A stretch of 38,925 bases of DNA. Origin: SFEL01 sp963640685. Lineage in GTDB: Bacteria > Bacillota > Clostridia > Christensenellales > CAG-138. The notes under the pieces are model-generated. The model did not search any database, was not told the origin of the DNA, and saw nothing but the letters and a program-made list of their open reading frames with translations. How positions within the stretch are numbered: the stretch's first letter is position 1; every line of letters begins with the position of its first letter. Shown here piece by piece: positions 15,141-23,196 of this stretch. Where the stretch lies: positions 1 through 38,925 of the forward strand of contig CAVIAA010000020.1 in the NCBI GenBank assembly GCA_963640685.1, read 5' to 3'. A program made the position numbers and the translations under genes.

Positions 15141-16084
15141 TGTTTCCGGTCCCCCTCGTGCAGCACCGCATTGTCCTCGTTAAACAGCTCCCTTATGCAG
15201 GAAAGCAGCATCTCCTCGTGATACCTGAGGCTTCTGTTCCCCCGGTACAGTACCGATGCCCATATGGAGTTATCATCATTTGTGCTTTTTATTGGCAGTA
15301 TGCGGTAGTGCTCCAAGTCCGGGGCTCCATCGCACTGAACGGCAAAGCCCGGCAGCACGTTCACCATGTTCTGCTCCAGCACCGCCTGCTTTACTACCTC
15401 CAAGCTGCCAAGCACTGACACCCGCCGGCACTCAGATATCAGTCTTCCAAGCGGCCTGCTCGTGTTCGGCGGGTTTACCAGTGCGATACGCTCTTCGGCT
15501 ATATCTTCCAGCTCCACATATTCCCTGTCCGCAAGGCGGTGATCCTTTGCGGTAAAAAGATACATTTGATCATGGAACAATGCCTCTGCCTTTATGCCGT
15601 TCTGTTCGGTGTCTCTTGAGTAGTCCGCCATTTCCTTATCCGAAAGGAAAGCAATGCCTATATTGGCGGCGTTTGAAGCGAGCAGGGGATATATCTCGTT
15701 GCTCGGATATTCCGTATATGAAAGGTTCCTGTTCAAGCCACAGCGATAAAACCTTTCCGCGAGCGGTATAGCCATCCCCATCACCGCCACCGGACACATC
15801 GGCAGAAATATAAACTTCGGTTCGTCCTTTGATTTATCCCTGAGCTTTGTCAGCTCCTCGTACTTGACGTTGATATTCCAAGCCATTTCCATGAGCTTTT
15901 TCCCGTCCGCGGTAGCCGTTACGCCATCAGGCGCACGCTGAAACACCGGGAAGCCCAATTCGGTCTCGATAGCTTTTACTGCTGAGCTGAGCGTAGTTTG
16001 GCCGACATGAAGCGAGCGGGCTGCTGCCGATATTGAATGCAGCCTGTTGATCTCAAGCAAATAACGAAAATGCTCTATCTTCAT
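15137..16084 (-). CDS. LysR-family transcriptional regulator (first of a tandem pair)
   Basis: The start at 16084 (MKIEHFRYLLEINRLHSISA, with GAGGGAGGGACC upstream) gives 315 residues. The N-terminal winged HTH includes AARSLHVGQTTLSSAVKAIE and ELGFPVFQRAPDGV; the rest is the LysR effector-binding domain. It is a clear paralogue of the next gene, with almost identical HTH layout. It has its own promoter at 16125-16153, so the pair is not dependent on the upstream opine dehydrogenase transcript. It probably senses a substrate or intermediate of the neighbouring catabolic cluster; that is inference from position. Confidence 0.93.
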   Translation of the reverse strand: MKIEHFRYLLEINRLHSISAAARSLHVGQTTLSSAVKAIETELGFPVFQRAPDGVTATADGKKLMEMAWNINVKYEELTKLRDKSKDEPKFIFLPMCPVAVMGMAIPLAERFYRCGLNRNLSYTEYPSNEIYPLLASNAANIGIAFLSDKEMADYSRDTEQNGIKAEALFHDQMYLFTAKDHRLADREYVELEDIAEERIALVNPPNTSRPLGRLISECRRVSVLGSLEVVKQAVLEQNMVNVLPGFAVQCDGAPDLEHYRILPIKSTNDDNSIWASVLYRGNRSLRYHEEMLLSCIRELFNEDNAVLHEGDRKQ

Positions 16085-16124
16085 GATCCGGTCCCTCCCT
16101 CGTAAACTAAGTCCACACAAGCTT

Positions 16125-16153
16125 AATATACAAAGGTCTGCGCCAAAAATCAA
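16125..16153 (-). promoter_or_regulatory. Promoter of the LysR pair
   Basis: Minus strand TTGATT (16148-16153), a 17-nt spacer, then TATATT (16125-16130), about 41 nt before the ATG at 16084. Confidence 0.65.
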
Positions 16154-16206
16154 GTGATAGAGCTTTCCTTGCCGTCCTCAGATCGGACGTTTGTTAATTA
16201 TTTTCG

Positions 16207-17271
16207 TTATATCCTCGAATATATCTCCTCAAGAGTCATTTCCTTTGCAAAGCCGAGGTTCTCCAGTGTTCTTCCGCCGTTTATGTAGTCTCTGTCGTTT
16301 ATGGCTCCCGCGACCCCGAGGAATGCCTCAAGAGTCGGCATTTCCAGCCCAAGGCGCTTTGCCGCCGAAAGCACAAAGGCTCCGCCGCAGCCGCAATCCT
16401 CATTGAGGTATCTGTGATCCAGTGCATCGGGGCCGTCCATGTACTCATAGAATACGCCCACTTCGGGATGGTTCTCAAGGTCAAGCACACGCTCTATCAT
16501 GCTCATTGGGTTGCCGTGAACCGTCATTCCCATCGCTTCTATGACATTCTTCCTTTCCGCCGCTATTTTTGATATGCAGTGCACTACGGATGGAGTAAAA
16601 GCATACTTGAACAGCGAATACTTGTCGCCCTTGTGATCTATTTCCGCCGCGGAGAGCACGGTGCTTGCGATATGGTTTATCACGTTACCGGCGTTCACAA
16701 CGCCCTCAAATACGTTCATATTGGCGCTGTATTCCACCACGCCCTCCAGCGCCTTTAGTACCCTCTCGGTGTCCGATGCGGGAAGCGATGCGACCTTGCC
16801 TTTAAGGTTGAGCGGCATCCCCACCGTGACCTCGGCAGGCGCGCTCAGGCGGCAGGGACAGAAGTTGCCTTCTTTTTCCGTGAGCGTAACCTCGGTCTTT
16901 ATGTTCATTTCATCCAGTACCTTACGGAAAACGAATGAGCCGAGGTTCCCAGGGATTATAAGGATATGCTGGCCGTTTTCAAGGTATTGCGCAATATTCC
17001 TGATAACCTCCTCGTGACGATCCGACGGAACATCTACGAATATGGCTTCCGCTCCGCGTATCGCCTCCTGCGGATCTATGGTCACTTTGGGAATCCCGGT
17101 ACCGCGTATACGCCCTCTGAGCTGTATACCGCCAAGCTCCCTTACTGCGTTCAGAGCGGCAGCAAAGCGCACGTCATCATACAGTGTAACATCAAAGCCA
17201 CAAATGGACATTATCGCAGAGACTGCGTGTCCCGTAGCGCCTGCGCCAATAACGGTGATTTTCTTTATCAT
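16207..17271 (-). CDS. NAD/NADP octopine/nopaline (opine) dehydrogenase family protein
   Basis: The 354-residue protein begins with a Rossmann fold (MIKKITVIGAGATGHAVSA, GxGxxG at 9-14). The second, helical opine-dehydrogenase domain is evident from NAGNVINHIASTVLSAAE (with the conserved Asn and His of the active site) and LDHRYLNEDCGCG (the HRYLxED element of octopine dehydrogenases), followed by AKRLGLEMPTLE. Such enzymes interconvert N-(carboxyalkyl)amino acids with an amino acid plus a 2-oxo acid, using NAD(P)H. CAAGGAGAAAACAAC precedes the ATG. It diverges from the nine-gene Mo-enzyme operon, consistent with work on the same substrate. The exact substrate cannot be read from the sequence. 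Confidence 0.9.
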   Translation of the reverse strand: MIKKITVIGAGATGHAVSAIMSICGFDVTLYDDVRFAAALNAVRELGGIQLRGRIRGTGIPKVTIDPQEAIRGAEAIFVDVPSDRHEEVIRNIAQYLENGQHILIIPGNLGSFVFRKVLDEMNIKTEVTLTEKEGNFCPCRLSAPAEVTVGMPLNLKGKVASLPASDTERVLKALEGVVEYSANMNVFEGVVNAGNVINHIASTVLSAAEIDHKGDKYSLFKYAFTPSVVHCISKIAAERKNVIEAMGMTVHGNPMSMIERVLDLENHPEVGVFYEYMDGPDALDHRYLNEDCGCGGAFVLSAAKRLGLEMPTLEAFLGVAGAINDRDYINGGRTLENLGFAKEMTLEEIYSRI

Positions 17272-17349
17272 GTTGTTTTCTCCTTGCTGTGAGCGGCCGC
17301 GCCTCGCCGATCCGTTGCGGATATAGTCGCAGCCTGTTTCTTAATAGTT

Positions 17350-17378
17350 ATTATAGTTGTGCGCCGGTCTCGTTTAAA
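17350..17378 (-). promoter_or_regulatory. Promoter of the opine dehydrogenase gene
   Basis: Minus strand TTTAAA (17373-17378), a 17-nt spacer, then a perfect TATAAT (17350-17355). It faces the plus-strand promoter at 17474-17503 across about 95 nt, an arrangement suited to shared LysR control. Confidence 0.6.
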
Positions 17379-17473
17379 ACAGCTTTTTTTGTTACGGGAT
17401 ATCAAAAAGCGCCGAAACATCATCCGTTTCCCCGTCCCCCGATTCTATGCTATGCGGCAACGTATTTTGAGAT

Positions 17474-17503
17474 TTGTAAGAGCTTTTGCGGCGTTGCTAT
17501 AAT
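17474..17503 (+). promoter_or_regulatory. Promoter of the nine-gene Mo-enzyme operon
   Basis: TTGTAA (17474-17479), an 18-nt spacer, then a perfect TATAAT (17498-17503). Transcription would begin near 17510, giving a leader of about 68 nt before the first gene. Confidence 0.6.
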
Positions 17504-17507
17504 CAAA

Positions 17508-17539
17508 TCGTAATAGGACACATGCGTCGACCCTTACGA
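17508..17539. promoter_or_regulatory. Candidate operator at the operon start point
   Basis: TCGTAA (17508-17513) and TTACGA (17534-17539) form an inverted repeat spaced by 20 nt, directly at the predicted +1. A regulator binding here would block transcription; the neighbouring LysR proteins are candidates. The arms are short, so this is tentative. Confidence 0.35.
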
Positions 17540-17577
17540 CAGCATTTCAAACAAAACAGCAGAAAGGAATTAGTTAT

Positions 17578-18297
17578 ATGTATGGCTGGAGAGCAAAAAT
17601 CGGTCTGATAACACCAATGAGTGAAAACGCCGAGCACGCATTTCATATTTACGCGCCGGAGGGCGTTACATTTGCTTCAATGAAGATCAATTTCCCGGGC
17701 CCGACACCCGAAGGGCTTGCGGTGCTCACCGATCAGCTCGAGGAGACAGCCGCAAAATACAAAGGATATGCGGCTGACCTTATAGTTTTCGGTTGCACCT
17801 CCGGAAGCTGTATCCGCGGCCTCGGTTGGGATAAGGAATGTATCGACAGGATAGAACGCGCAAGCGGCATACCCGGGCTCACAACGAGCACTGCCGTAAT
17901 AGAGGCCCTGGGTGCCCTCGGCACAAGGAAAGTTGCCGTGCTGACGCCGTATCCGAATGCAACAAATGCCGCGGAAAAGGAATTTCTCGAGGACAGCGGC
18001 TTTGAGGTGACCAACATAGCCAGCATAGATATGAGCCCGCTCAAGAGCAACGGCAGGGGCTTTGAGGATGCAGATGAGTTCTTTCTCTACAGGAACTCCC
18101 TAAAGTTAGACCTAAAGGGCGCCGATACCTTCTTTCTCAGCTGTATGGGGCTGACCACGATGGAGATCATTGCAGACCTTGAGACCGCGCTCGGTGTACC
18201 GGTCGTCACCAGCCATCAGGCTACGCTTTGGAGCGCCCTTCGCCATTGTCGCATAGGAGCCAAGTTCCCTAACGCAGGCAGGCTGTTCCAACTTTAA
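17578..18297 (+). CDS. Asp/Glu racemase superfamily protein, maleate isomerase/arylmalonate decarboxylase type
   Basis: This 239-residue protein matches the maleate cis-trans isomerase / AMDase group. It has PGPTPEGL (40-47), the first catalytic cysteine in VFGCTSGS (Cys73), GLTTSTAVIEAL (100-111), LTPYPNATNAAEKEFLEDSG, and the second cysteine in FLSCMGL (Cys189). Both cysteines are present, as in racemases and maleate isomerase, while arylmalonate decarboxylase keeps only the second. It would therefore catalyse cofactor-free proton transfer at an alpha-carbon or cis-trans isomerisation of a small dicarboxylate. AAAGGAATTAG precedes the ATG. It is the first gene of the operon and is followed by a close paralogue. 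Confidence 0.9.
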   Translation: MYGWRAKIGLITPMSENAEHAFHIYAPEGVTFASMKINFPGPTPEGLAVLTDQLEETAAKYKGYAADLIVFGCTSGSCIRGLGWDKECIDRIERASGIPGLTTSTAVIEALGALGTRKVAVLTPYPNATNAAEKEFLEDSGFEVTNIASIDMSPLKSNGRGFEDADEFFLYRNSLKLDLKGADTFFLSCMGLTTMEIIADLETALGVPVVTSHQATLWSALRHCRIGAKFPNAGRLFQL

Positions 18298-18320
18298 TGA
18301 ACCATAGCGAGGTATTGTAT

Positions 18321-19028
18321 ATGTATAGCACAAGAGCAAGAATCGGCGTTATAGCACCTCTCGATGATAAGGTAGAATACGCTTTTAACAAATACGCCCC
18401 GCAGGGTGTGTCATTCGACAGCACGCGGCTCTCCTTCCCCGGCCCTACTCCGGAAGGACTCGTCTTTCTTTCGGATCAGCTTGAGGAAGCGGCGCGTATG
18501 TACAAAAAAAGCCACCATGACGTAGTTCTCTTCGGCTGCACCTCCGGAAGCTGTATCAAGGGCTACGGCTTTGATAAGGAGTGTATCGAGCGGATCGAAC
18601 GAGCCTGCGGTTGGCCCGGGCTCACTACGAGCACCGCCGTGCTCGAGGCCTTCCGCGCCCTCGGCCTTAACAGGACCGTAGTGATGACCCCCTACCCGGA
18701 CGACACGAACGAGGCGGAAAAGAAATTCCTCGAGGACAACGGCATAGAGGTCACTTCCATAACCGGAATAGGCTTCAACAGGGTCGGCGAGTTTTCGCAT
18801 CCGGACAAAATGCACCTGTATCGCAACGCAAAAAAGCTCAAGACCGAAGGTGCAGATGTGTTCTTCCTCAGCTGTATGGGGCTCGCCACGATGGAGCTCG
18901 TGCAGGTATTGGAGGAGGACCTCGGTATGCCGGTAATAACCAGCCATCAGGCGAGCCTTTGGGCCTGCCTGCGCAAAAGCCGCGTAAACGACAAGCTGCC
19001 AAACCTTGGCAGGCTGTTTACAATATGA
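18321..19028 (+). CDS. Asp/Glu racemase superfamily protein, second paralogue
   Basis: I chose the ATG at 18321 (MYSTRARIGVIAPLD) because it has GAGGT upstream and aligns with the start of the paralogue (MYGWRAKIGLITPMS); an ATG at 18297 overlapping the previous stop would add eight residues. The 235-residue protein keeps PGPTPEGL, FGCTSGS (Cys73), GLTTSTAVLEA, and the second catalytic cysteine in FLSCMGLAT (Cys185). It is about the same length and plainly a tandem duplicate that has diverged, especially around residues 145-175 (GIGFNRVGEFSHPDKMHL). The two may form a heterodimer or act on two isomers of one substrate. Confidence 0.9.
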   Translation: MYSTRARIGVIAPLDDKVEYAFNKYAPQGVSFDSTRLSFPGPTPEGLVFLSDQLEEAARMYKKSHHDVVLFGCTSGSCIKGYGFDKECIERIERACGWPGLTTSTAVLEAFRALGLNRTVVMTPYPDDTNEAEKKFLEDNGIEVTSITGIGFNRVGEFSHPDKMHLYRNAKKLKTEGADVFFLSCMGLATMELVQVLEEDLGMPVITSHQASLWACLRKSRVNDKLPNLGRLFTI

Positions 19029-19059
19029 CCCACACAACAAATAACAAGGAGGAACCAAA

Positions 19060-20442
19060 ATGGGCTTTAATCAGCATGGGCCGTTTGATACGGACTATAC
19101 GAAACAACTGTGCCGCTTTATAAAAAATCTTCAGTATGACGACATTCCGCCTGCAGTTATAGAGCGGGCAAAAATGATGGTCATGCAGACCTGCGGCGTA
19201 TCGATATGCAGTTCCGAGCTAAAGCAGGTAAAAGACGCTATCGCCATCTCAAAGGAAATGTCCGCCGGCAACGGCGGTGAAGCCACCCTTTGGGCCGATG
19301 GAAAAAGGGTAAGCTGGGAAGCTGCCGCCTTTACTGCGGGAACCATGGGCGATACTCTTGATTGGGAGGATTGCTCCGTCACAGGCCATCCCTCCGCCGG
19401 CGTTATCTGCACTGCCGTCATAGCCTCTGAGGTACTGCATAAAAGCGGCAAAGAGCTGCTTACCGCTGTCGTAGCCGGCTATGAGGTGTATCAGCGGGTC
19501 GCTCTCGCAGGGCGCAGCAGCATAGTGAGCTATAACATATTCGGAATACTGCCCGTGCTCATGAAGCTGCTTGACATGGATGAAGAAAAGATGAATCAGG
19601 CTCTCAGCGTCGGCACCGCCTGTGCTATAATTCCGTCCAACGTCCATGAGCTCACCATGTCGGATTCGCTGAATTATCTTTACGGCTTCAGGGCAGAAAA
19701 CTGCATCACCATGATAAAGACGGTGCTCAACGGCATTGAAAACATGGAGGATGCACTGGACGATCCTTCTGCCTACCTCAAGCACTGCGAATATCAGGAG
19801 CCGGAATGGTTCACAAAGGAGCTGGGCGAACGTTGGATGATGATGGATATGCTGCTGGTAAAGCACTGGCCTGCGAATGTATTCGTTCAGACCTATGCAG
19901 AGCTGGCTGCGCGCCTCGTTTCCAAGTATAAGTTTAACCCCGATGACATAGCCGAAGTCGTAATCCGTCCCTCGATCGCCTTCAGGACCTGGTATAGTGA
20001 TGTCGGCTATGAATCCATTACTCAGGCTCAGTTCTCCATACCGTATGTGGCAGCCTGCGCAATGTATCACCCCGAGCCCGGCGCCCTGTGGTATCAGCCT
20101 GAAACTATGAAGGATCCCAAGATAGTGGCACTCATGAACAAAATGAAGGCTGACGGCTTCGTTAAGCAGACCGGAAAGAAGTTCATAAAGGACCTTATCG
20201 AAGGCAAGCATCCCGAAAAGTTCATGATAGTGCGCATGAAGGACGGCACTGAATATATCGAGAGCACCTTTACTCACCCCGGTCACCCTCACTATATGCT
20301 TACCAGGGACGAATTTAAGGATCGCTTCCGTCTCGAGGTAAGGAACGTGCTTTCTACCGAGCAAACCGAGGGCGCTATCGACTGCATATGCCACCTTGAA
20401 GAATACGAGGATGCTTCCGTGCTTCCAAAGTTTTTCTTTTAA
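19060..20442 (+). CDS. MmgE/PrpD family protein, first paralogue
   Basis: This 460-residue protein has the full MmgE/PrpD length. The all-helical N-terminal domain contains IPPAVIERAKMMVMQTCGVS, DTLDWEDCSVTGHPSAGV (the conserved Asp and His-Pro segment near the active site) and ELLTAVVAGYEVYQRV. The C-terminal alpha/beta domain includes FTHPGHPHYMLTRDEFKDRF, also conserved in the family. Known members are 2-methylcitrate dehydratase, cis-aconitate decarboxylase and iminodisuccinate epimerase, all acting on polycarboxylates. AAGGAGGAACCAAA precedes the ATG. It lies between the racemase pair and a second MmgE/PrpD copy. Confidence 0.92.
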   Translation: MGFNQHGPFDTDYTKQLCRFIKNLQYDDIPPAVIERAKMMVMQTCGVSICSSELKQVKDAIAISKEMSAGNGGEATLWADGKRVSWEAAAFTAGTMGDTLDWEDCSVTGHPSAGVICTAVIASEVLHKSGKELLTAVVAGYEVYQRVALAGRSSIVSYNIFGILPVLMKLLDMDEEKMNQALSVGTACAIIPSNVHELTMSDSLNYLYGFRAENCITMIKTVLNGIENMEDALDDPSAYLKHCEYQEPEWFTKELGERWMMMDMLLVKHWPANVFVQTYAELAARLVSKYKFNPDDIAEVVIRPSIAFRTWYSDVGYESITQAQFSIPYVAACAMYHPEPGALWYQPETMKDPKIVALMNKMKADGFVKQTGKKFIKDLIEGKHPEKFMIVRMKDGTEYIESTFTHPGHPHYMLTRDEFKDRFRLEVRNVLSTEQTEGAIDCICHLEEYEDASVLPKFFF

Positions 20443-20483
20443 TGCGGCATCTGACACTACATTGCTGACACAGGAGGTATAGC

Positions 20484-21926
20484 ATGAGATACAATCGTTT
20501 GCATAAGGATGAGAATTTTCTCACCCCGACCACATATACGCAGGAGCTGAGCAGGTTCGTAGAAAACCTGAAATATGAAGATATCCCCGCAGAAGTGATA
20601 GAGCGCGCCAAGATGATAATGCTCCAGACGATAGGCGTTACGCTTGCCGCAGCGGATACCGCCATAACTGCCAAGGTATGCAAGATGGCTTCCGAGGCAA
20701 ACGGCGGAGAAGGCGGCCCTACAACGGTATTGGGCAAGGGTAAAAAGCTCTCCGCCATTAATTCCACGCTGGCTCTCGGCACCATGTCCGACGCACTGGA
20801 CTGGGAGGACTGCTCTTGGACAGGGCATCCCTCGGCAGGCATAGTCCCCTGCGCTTGGATAGCGGCAGAGGAAAAGCACAAGAGCGGCAAGGATCTGCTC
20901 ACGGCCATAGTTGCCGGATACGAAGCATATCAGCGTATCGCCTGCGCCGTTCAGCCTTCAAACGAGCAGTGGAAGGAGCGCGGCTGGGGCCTTACGAGCT
21001 GGCAGATATTCGGCGCGGTAATCCCCGTTGCAAAGCTCTATGGCTTTGACGCGCGCAAAATAGATCAGTCCATAGGCATGGGCTGTGAATGCAGCACCAT
21101 TCCCGTCGCCTATCACGCGACTACGATGTCCGATTTTTATCACTATGAGCACGGCTACCGCGCAAGAGACGGATTCATGATTGCAAAGGCCGTAGAAAAG
21201 GGTATCCACAACCAGCGCGATGCGCTGGACGAGCCGCGCTGCTATACGGCGGCCATCTGCGACAACGCCGACCCCTCTTGGTTCACTAAGGAGCTGGGCA
21301 GCCGCTGGCTCATCATGGAAACGCTGATGAAGCACTGGCCTGCAAACATGTGGGTGCAAACCCCCGTTGAGATCGTTTTCGACTTGATAAGCAAACATGG
21401 GTTCGAGCCTGATGATATTGAGAGCATAGTCATAGATCCTCCGATCAGGAATCGTATGTGGGCGCCGGACGACGGCTTTACATCCGTTACCCATGCTCAG
21501 TTCTCGACTCCGTATGTTATAGCTGCAATGCTCTATAACCACACCCCCGGCGCTTACTGGTACACTCCCGAAATGATGAAGGATCCTCGGATAATTGCTC
21601 TTGCAAAGAGGGTCGTGCCCGGCATCTCGCCGGCGGATTCGCCCATGACCGGTTTTGCCCAGTTCCGCAGCGGCTCCTACCCGATGAAAACGGTCACCGT
21701 CACCCTAAAGAACGGTTCCGTTTACACGGAGTCAATGGACTGCCACAAAGGGCATCCCAATAACATGATGACCCGTGAGGAGTTTTCCGACAGGTTCCGC
21801 CTTCAGGCCTCGCCGGTGCTGTCCGGCGAGCGCCTAGAAAAAGCGCTCAACATTCTCTGCAATATTGAAAACGTTGAGGATATCTCCTCCATTTCTGCTA
21901 TGCTCTGCGGAGGCATCAATGAATAA
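20484..21926 (+). CDS. MmgE/PrpD family protein, second paralogue
   Basis: The 480-residue product resembles the previous gene throughout: EVIERAKMIMLQTIGVT, DALDWEDCSWTGHPSAGI, DLLTAIVAGYEAYQRI, WFTKELGSRWLIMETLMKHW, and CHKGHPNNMMTREEFSDRF near the end. It is a tandem duplicate, with extra residues around 155-170 (QPSNEQWKERGW). CAGGAGGTATAGC precedes the ATG. Its stop overlaps the start of the FAD oxidoreductase by 8 nt, so expression is coupled. Two paralogues suggest two stereoisomers or two successive dehydration/epimerisation steps; a heteromeric enzyme is another possibility. Confidence 0.92.
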   Translation: MRYNRLHKDENFLTPTTYTQELSRFVENLKYEDIPAEVIERAKMIMLQTIGVTLAAADTAITAKVCKMASEANGGEGGPTTVLGKGKKLSAINSTLALGTMSDALDWEDCSWTGHPSAGIVPCAWIAAEEKHKSGKDLLTAIVAGYEAYQRIACAVQPSNEQWKERGWGLTSWQIFGAVIPVAKLYGFDARKIDQSIGMGCECSTIPVAYHATTMSDFYHYEHGYRARDGFMIAKAVEKGIHNQRDALDEPRCYTAAICDNADPSWFTKELGSRWLIMETLMKHWPANMWVQTPVEIVFDLISKHGFEPDDIESIVIDPPIRNRMWAPDDGFTSVTHAQFSTPYVIAAMLYNHTPGAYWYTPEMMKDPRIIALAKRVVPGISPADSPMTGFAQFRSGSYPMKTVTVTLKNGSVYTESMDCHKGHPNNMMTREEFSDRFRLQASPVLSGERLEKALNILCNIENVEDISSISAMLCGGINE

Positions 21927-23196
21927 AGCAGCCATCATAGGCTTCGGCGGCGCGGGCTATAACGCCGCAAAGGAAATACGACGTCGGAATCCCGACGTCG
22001 TAATTGACGTTTATTCCGATACCGACATAGCCCCCTACAATCCGATGCTCACGACTTATTATGTAAAGGGCGATATACCGTATGAAGCCATGTTCCCGTT
22101 TGGCTCGATACAGAGCATACGGGATGAGCTGAATATAAATTTCTTCGGCAGCACTCCTGTACAGAAGCTGCTTCCGGCGGAAAAAAAGCTGATCCTGCAG
22201 GACGGCGCCGAACGTACTTATGACAATATACTCATAAGCACAGGCGCCTCTGCCGTCGTTCCTTCGTTAAATGGAACAGATCTTCCCGGCGTTTTCAAAA
22301 TGCGAACGGCGCAGGACGCAGTTCAGCTCAGGCAGCGGCTGGATGCGGGCGGCATACGCTCGGCACTCGTCGTAGGCGCAAGCTGGGTCGGTATAAAGGT
22401 AGTTGAGGATATGGTATCCTACGGCGTTAGCTGCACCCTAGTCGACGGTGCGCCGTGGGTATTTTACGTTGCTACGTTCCAGGAGACTGCAACGCGCGTA
22501 CAGCGCGACCTTGAGGAAAAGGGCGTCAGGGTATCCTGCGGCCAGATGCTTTCCCATATAGAAGCGGAGCCCGACGGGCAGCTTACGGCAGTTATGCAGA
22601 GCGGGCAGCGGTTTACTGCAGACACTATAGCCATATGTGTCGGCGTCCGAATGAATACCGGCCTTGTGAAGGATAGCGGCGTAGCGATGAACCGCGGCAT
22701 AATAGTTGACAGGCATATGCGCACCAACTTTGACGGCATATATGCCGCCGGAGACTGCTGTGAGGCCATGGATATACAATCCGGCACCCCGCGCAACATC
22801 GGCGTATGGTTCAACGCAAACAAACAGGGACTCGTTGCCGGGAACAATATGTCCGGCGGAAGCATGGAGTTTGATGCGAACGTACTGGTGAACCTTGCCC
22901 ATTACCTCAACTATGATTTTATAAGCATAGGAGACGTATCCTCATGCAAACCGCAGGACGAGCTGTATGAATACGAAAGCAGCAGCTACTACATACGAGC
23001 CGTAAAGGATGCGGGCGGCATAAAATGCATCAACATCATCAATTCCGCCGGCAGCAACGGGCTAATAAAGAGCATATTTATAAAATCCCTTGAAAACCCG
23101 GCAGCCCGCATGGATATCCGCTCTGCCTGCTACCTGCTTCGGCAAGGGTTCCCCGTGAGCTTTTTAAACTTTTTAGGAGGATACGACATTGACTGA
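21919..23196 (+). CDS. NAD(P)/FAD-dependent oxidoreductase (pyridine nucleotide-disulfide reductase fold)
   Basis: I place the start at 21919 (MNKAAIIGFGGAGYNAAKEI, with GCGGAGG upstream), giving 425 residues. The FAD-binding GxGGAG lies at the N-terminus. ILISTGASAVVP and the NAD-binding ALVVGASWVGIKVVEDMVSYG (around 155) follow, and TNFDGIYAAGDCCEAMDI binds the FAD ribityl chain. The layout matches class I-type NADH:acceptor reductases such as nitrite/rubredoxin reductase-like enzymes; no CxxxxC redox disulfide is seen. It overlaps the Mo-enzyme gene by 8 nt and probably carries electrons between NAD(P)H and the iron-sulfur/Mo subunits. A perfect 11-bp hairpin lies within codons about 20-28. 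Confidence 0.9.
   Translation: MNKAAIIGFGGAGYNAAKEIRRRNPDVVIDVYSDTDIAPYNPMLTTYYVKGDIPYEAMFPFGSIQSIRDELNINFFGSTPVQKLLPAEKKLILQDGAERTYDNILISTGASAVVPSLNGTDLPGVFKMRTAQDAVQLRQRLDAGGIRSALVVGASWVGIKVVEDMVSYGVSCTLVDGAPWVFYVATFQETATRVQRDLEEKGVRVSCGQMLSHIEAEPDGQLTAVMQSGQRFTADTIAICVGVRMNTGLVKDSGVAMNRGIIVDRHMRTNFDGIYAAGDCCEAMDIQSGTPRNIGVWFNANKQGLVAGNNMSGGSMEFDANVLVNLAHYLNYDFISIGDVSSCKPQDELYEYESSSYYIRAVKDAGGIKCINIINSAGSNGLIKSIFIKSLENPAARMDIRSACYLLRQGFPVSFLNFLGGYDID
21977..22002 (+). other. Perfect hairpin inside the FAD oxidoreductase coding region
   Basis: TACGACGTCGG (21977-21987), loop AATC, CCGACGTCGTA (21992-22002). It lies about 60 nt after the start codon within the polycistronic mRNA and could act as a processing or pause site. 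Confidence 0.6.

Noticed and set aside
16170..16206. A CGTCC/GGACG hairpin between the opine dehydrogenase gene and the LysR pair
   Set aside because: The stem is short, and the T-rich side is on the wrong strand for the gene that ends there.
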